A DNA stretch of 15,098 nt, taken from positions 1 to 15,098 of the forward strand of contig DHMW01000039.1 of NCBI GenBank assembly GCA_002405995.1, in the 5' to 3' direction. This stretch comes from Oscillospiraceae bacterium UBA4632 (GTDB lineage: Bacteria; Bacillota; Clostridia; Oscillospirales; Oscillospiraceae). Position 1 is the stretch's first letter. Every line of letters begins with the position of its first letter. The translations under genes were made by a program, and so were the position numbers. Under the pieces are notes generated by a model. It saw nothing but the letters and a program-made list of their open reading frames with translations, was not told where the DNA came from and did not search any database. Below, piece by piece: positions 13,073 through 15,098 of the stretch.

Positions 13073-14404
13073 GTGTCCATCTCACTTTCCGATCATTTTA
13101 CCTGCAAAAAGCTGCTGCGCTTTGTCGCGCCCAGCGTCCTGATGATGATCGTCACGTCGATCTATAGCATTGTAGACGGCTTTTTTGTCTCCAACTTCGT
13201 GGGAAAAAATCCCTTCGCCGCCGTCAATCTCATCTTCCCTGTCATCATGGCGCTGGCGGCGTTCGGCTTCATGATCGGCACAGGCGGCAGCGCGCTCATC
13301 GCCAAAACGCTTGGCGAGGGCAAGCCGCAGGAAGCAAACAATATCTTTTCGATGCTCGTGCTGGTGCTGAGCGTTGGCGGTGCAGCGCTCTCCGCCGTCG
13401 TGTTCGTCTTCGCCCGCCCCATCTCTTACGCCGTGGGGGCAACGGACTTGACCGTTGACGACTGCGTGCTTTACGGGCGCGTCCTGCTTGTGTCGCTTCC
13501 GTTTTTCATGCTGCAAAACAGCTTCCAGAGCTTTCTTGCCACAGCGGAAAAGCCGGGCTTTGGGCTGCGGGTAACGGTGTTCGCAGGACTTACCAACATG
13601 GTGCTCGACTTTCTGTTCGTCTATGTGTTCCCCTTCGGGCTTCTCGGCGCGGCGCTTGCCACAGCGCTTTCTCAGATCGTCGGCGCGCTGATCCCGCTTG
13701 TCTACTTCCTGCGCCCCAACGACACGCCGCTGCGCCTGACGCGCACGCATCTTGATCTGCGTGCGCTGGGCAAGGCCTGCTACAATGGCTCGAGCGAGAT
13801 GGTCAGCAACCTTTCGACCTCGCTTGTGAGCGTGCTCTACAATGTGCAGCTCATGGCGGTCGCACAGGAGAACGGCGTGAGCGCCTACGGCGTCATCATG
13901 TACGTCAACTTCATTTTTATGGCGTTTTTCTTTGGCTACTCCATCGCCGTTACGCCCGTTGTCGGCTATCACTACGGCGCGCAGAACCACGCGGAGCTCA
14001 GGAGTCTGCTGACAAAGAGCCTCTGCCTTACGACCATTGCGAGCCTTCTGATGACGGTCTCGTCCATTCTGCTGGCAAGCCCCATCGCGCGTCTTTTCGT
14101 CGGCTACGATGCAGAGCTGTGCGAAATCACTGCGAACGCGCTGCGCATCTATGCGCTCTCGTTCCTTGTCTGCGGCTTCAACATCTTCGGCTCGGCGTTC
14201 TTTACGGGACTCAACAACGGCACGGCCAGCGCACTCATCTCGTTCCTGCGCACGCTCGTCATCCAGGTCGCCGCGGTGCTGCTCCTGCCGAAAATACTCG
14301 GCATCGACGGCATCTGGCTCGCCATCACCGCCGCCGAAGCGCTCACGCTTCTCGTCACCGCAGCGCTCTTTCTCACAGGGCGGAAGAGGTACCATTACGC
14401 CTGA
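13073..14404 (+). CDS. MATE-family multidrug efflux transporter (MepA-like branch)
   Basis: A 443-residue, twelve-helix antiporter of the inner membrane. It begins 'ISLSDHFTCKKLLRFVAPSVLMMIVTSIYSIVDGFFVSNFVG', the opening of the MepA-type MATE group, and contains 'GTGGSALIAKTLGEGKPQEAN', 'QSFLATAEKPGFGLRVTVFAG', 'GYHYGAQNHAELRSLLTKS' and 'FFTGLNNGTASALISFLRT'. It is not closely similar to the MATE protein at 1495. The GTG at 13073 is chosen because AAAGGAGG (13056-13063) sits 9 nt upstream. The open frame continues upstream to a TTG and includes an ATG at 12995 inside the leader, but these lack ribosome binding sites and would place the terminator inside the coding region. Regulation is probably by the leader peptide and attenuator. 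Substrate unknown. Confidence 0.92.
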   Translation: MSISLSDHFTCKKLLRFVAPSVLMMIVTSIYSIVDGFFVSNFVGKNPFAAVNLIFPVIMALAAFGFMIGTGGSALIAKTLGEGKPQEANNIFSMLVLVLSVGGAALSAVVFVFARPISYAVGATDLTVDDCVLYGRVLLVSLPFFMLQNSFQSFLATAEKPGFGLRVTVFAGLTNMVLDFLFVYVFPFGLLGAALATALSQIVGALIPLVYFLRPNDTPLRLTRTHLDLRALGKACYNGSSEMVSNLSTSLVSVLYNVQLMAVAQENGVSAYGVIMYVNFIFMAFFFGYSIAVTPVVGYHYGAQNHAELRSLLTKSLCLTTIASLLMTVSSILLASPIARLFVGYDAELCEITANALRIYALSFLVCGFNIFGSAFFTGLNNGTASALISFLRTLVIQVAAVLLLPKILGIDGIWLAITAAEALTLLVTAALFLTGRKRYHYA

Positions 14405-14424
14405 ATTTCCACCAACAGCCAACA

Positions 14425-14460
14425 AACGGCCGCAGCGGAGGACTGCCGCGGCCGTTCTTG
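14425..14460 (+). terminator. Probable terminator of the second MATE gene
   Basis: AACGGCCGC (14425-14433) pairs with GCGGCCGTT (14448-14456), 14-nt loop, followed by only a weak TTCTTG tract. The stem is strong and the tail poor. Confidence 0.5.
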
Positions 14461-14486
14461 CGCATTTCGGCGGGCTGTGGTAAGAT
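14458..14486 (+). promoter_or_regulatory. Candidate promoter of the small Sm-like gene
   Basis: TTGCGC (14458-14463), a 17-bp spacer and TAAGAT (14481-14486) preceded by TGTGG. The -35 overlaps the tail of the preceding hairpin. Confidence 0.5.
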
Positions 14487-14519
14487 CATTTCAACAAATC
14501 GGAATTTGGAGGTGTCTTT

Positions 14520-14714
14520 ATGTATGAAGTAAGTAAAGCATTTCATAGGCAATACGCAGATATGTATGATAAGTTCGTGAGAATTTACTTCAAAGACGGC
14601 TCTGTTCGCACTGGATTATTTAACGATGAATTTTATGACGACAGTTCCATTCTTGTCAGTTGCGAGGTTATTAAAATTACTGATATTGACCGAATGGAAT
14701 TACTTGATAAATAA
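14520..14714 (+). CDS. Small hypothetical protein, possibly Sm/SH3-like fold
   Basis: A 64-residue soluble protein. TTGGAGGTG precedes the ATG by 5-6 nt, an excellent ribosome binding site. After a short helix (SKAFHRQYADMYD), the rest alternates strand-like segments: FVRIYFKDGSVRTGLFNDEFYDD, SILVSCEVIKITDIDRMELL. The pattern 'V.I.F.DG...G......D...ILV....IKI.DI..ME' resembles an Lsm or small beta-barrel domain, but this is fold guessing and no named family is recognised. Codon use is markedly AT-richer than the genes on either side, suggesting recent acquisition or a different selection regime. It is an independent unit with its own promoter and a strong terminator. Confidence 0.75.
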   Translation: MYEVSKAFHRQYADMYDKFVRIYFKDGSVRTGLFNDEFYDDSSILVSCEVIKITDIDRMELLDK

Positions 14715-14749
14715 ATTCCAGTTTGTCATATCGCCGCGCGCGCTTTTTC

Positions 14750-14782
14750 ACCGACCGGTACAATGACCGGTCGGTCTTTTTG
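14750..14782 (+). terminator. Intrinsic terminator after the small gene
   Basis: A perfect 10-bp stem ACCGACCGGT/ACCGGTCGGT (14750-14759 with 14766-14775), loop ACAATG, then CTTTTTG. Confidence 0.9.
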
Positions 14783-14805
14783 TGCACTTTTCTCTTCCCG
14801 CCCTC

Positions 14806-14833
14806 TTGACAATTCATATTGCTGTGATATTAT
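14806..14833 (+). promoter_or_regulatory. Sigma-A promoter of the SPFH gene
   Basis: TTGACA (14806-14811), a 16-bp spacer and TATTAT (14828-14833). Start at about 14840; short leader with GGAGGT (14849-14854). Confidence 0.8.
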
Positions 14834-14862
14834 TTTGATATCAGGTTTGGAGGTAATATCTC

Positions 14863-15098
14863 ATGGAAGAAAAAAACATCATCGGTCATAAAAACGGTAT
14901 GCTCGTGCTGCTGCTCACGATCGTGCTCTACCTTGCCGCTGTTGCCGGCATCATTTTCAGCGTCATGGCTCAAATTCTGCCCCTCACTGTTCTTTGCATC
15001 ATCGTGCTTGCGCTCGGCTGGATCCCGCTGTGCGGCCTGCGCGTTTTGAAGCCGCAGGAGGCGCTGGTGCTGACGCTGTTCGGCAAGTACATCGGCAC
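14863..15098 (+). CDS. SPFH/Band 7 domain membrane protein, N-terminal part (3' end outside window)
   Basis: Seventy-eight residues are visible. A short polar N-terminus (MEEKNIIGHKNG) is followed by two hydrophobic helices at about 13-35 and 38-57, forming a membrane hairpin anchor. 'GLRVLKPQEALVLTLFGKYIG' then starts the SPFH (stomatin/prohibitin/flotillin/HflK) domain; the 'V.P.E..V...FGKY.GT' beginning is diagnostic. Proteins of this type oligomerise on the inner face of the membrane, scaffold membrane microdomains and often regulate proteases. The ATG follows GGAGGT by 8 nt. The gene has a strong independent promoter. The SPFH assignment is firm; the specific subfamily cannot be told from this fragment. 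Confidence 0.88.
   Translation, partial: MEEKNIIGHKNGMLVLLLTIVLYLAAVAGIIFSVMAQILPLTVLCIIVLALGWIPLCGLRVLKPQEALVLTLFGKYIG

Noticed and set aside
13082..14425. 447-residue minus-strand open frame opposite the second MATE gene
   Set aside because: Charged, Asp/Glu/Arg-rich shadow of a hydrophobic transporter; no ribosome binding site or family pattern. The same holds for 1465-2862 opposite the first MATE gene and 11537-12631 opposite metK.

Overview
The window looks like a chromosomal segment from a GC-rich, endospore-lineage Firmicute, probably a gut Clostridia/Oscillospirales-type organism (inference). The reasons are a SpoIIM-family protein, an S-box (SAM-I) riboswitch on metK, a RelQ-type small alarmone synthetase, a barnase/barstar pair, strong AGGAGG-type ribosome binding sites and many short hairpin/U-tract terminators. 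Most genes are GC-rich. Two patches are clearly AT-richer: about 3.6-6.35 kb and the small gene at 14.5 kb.

Layout. 1-1322: the 3' end of gltX, translationally coupled to a SpoIIM-family membrane protein. 1323-3485: a strong promoter, a leader with a perfect palindrome and an attenuator-like hairpin, then a MATE efflux gene overlapping a phosphinothricin-acetyltransferase-like GNAT gene. A bidirectional terminator separates these from a minus-strand membrane protein (DUF4234-like plus SHOCT), whose own leader carries a tiny ORF. 5.1-6.43 kb, all reading minus: a tRNA-Pro(CGG) with consensus promoter and terminator, then a truncated phage-type (MuF-like) barnase toxin fragment and its barstar inhibitor. 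This pair is bracketed by two diverged direct copies of a module of about 120 bp: tRNA 3' end, hairpin, and a conserved AT-rich tail. 6.6-9.1 kb, minus: a YwaF-family membrane protein and an N-acyl-D-amino-acid deacylase-family amidohydrolase. 9.2-11.4 kb, plus: a small membrane protein, RelQ, and a secreted, membrane-anchored hypothetical protein. 11.46-12.88 kb, minus: metK behind a SAM-I riboswitch and terminator. 12.9-14.4 kb, plus: a second, different MATE efflux gene preceded by an Arg/Pro-rich leader peptide whose stop codon lies inside an intrinsic terminator. 14.5-15.1 kb: a small, possibly Sm-like protein and the start of an SPFH/Band 7 membrane protein.

How it fits together. This is core housekeeping (GltX, MetK, tRNA-Pro, RelQ) interleaved with drug and stress functions (two MATE pumps, an acetyltransferase) and one accessory insertion, the barnase/barstar cassette. 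The two best leads for new biology are the leader-peptide/terminator switch ahead of the second MATE gene, and the orphaned toxin-immunity cassette between duplicated tRNA-3'-end modules. All functional statements rest on reading the sequence by eye; no database search was run.
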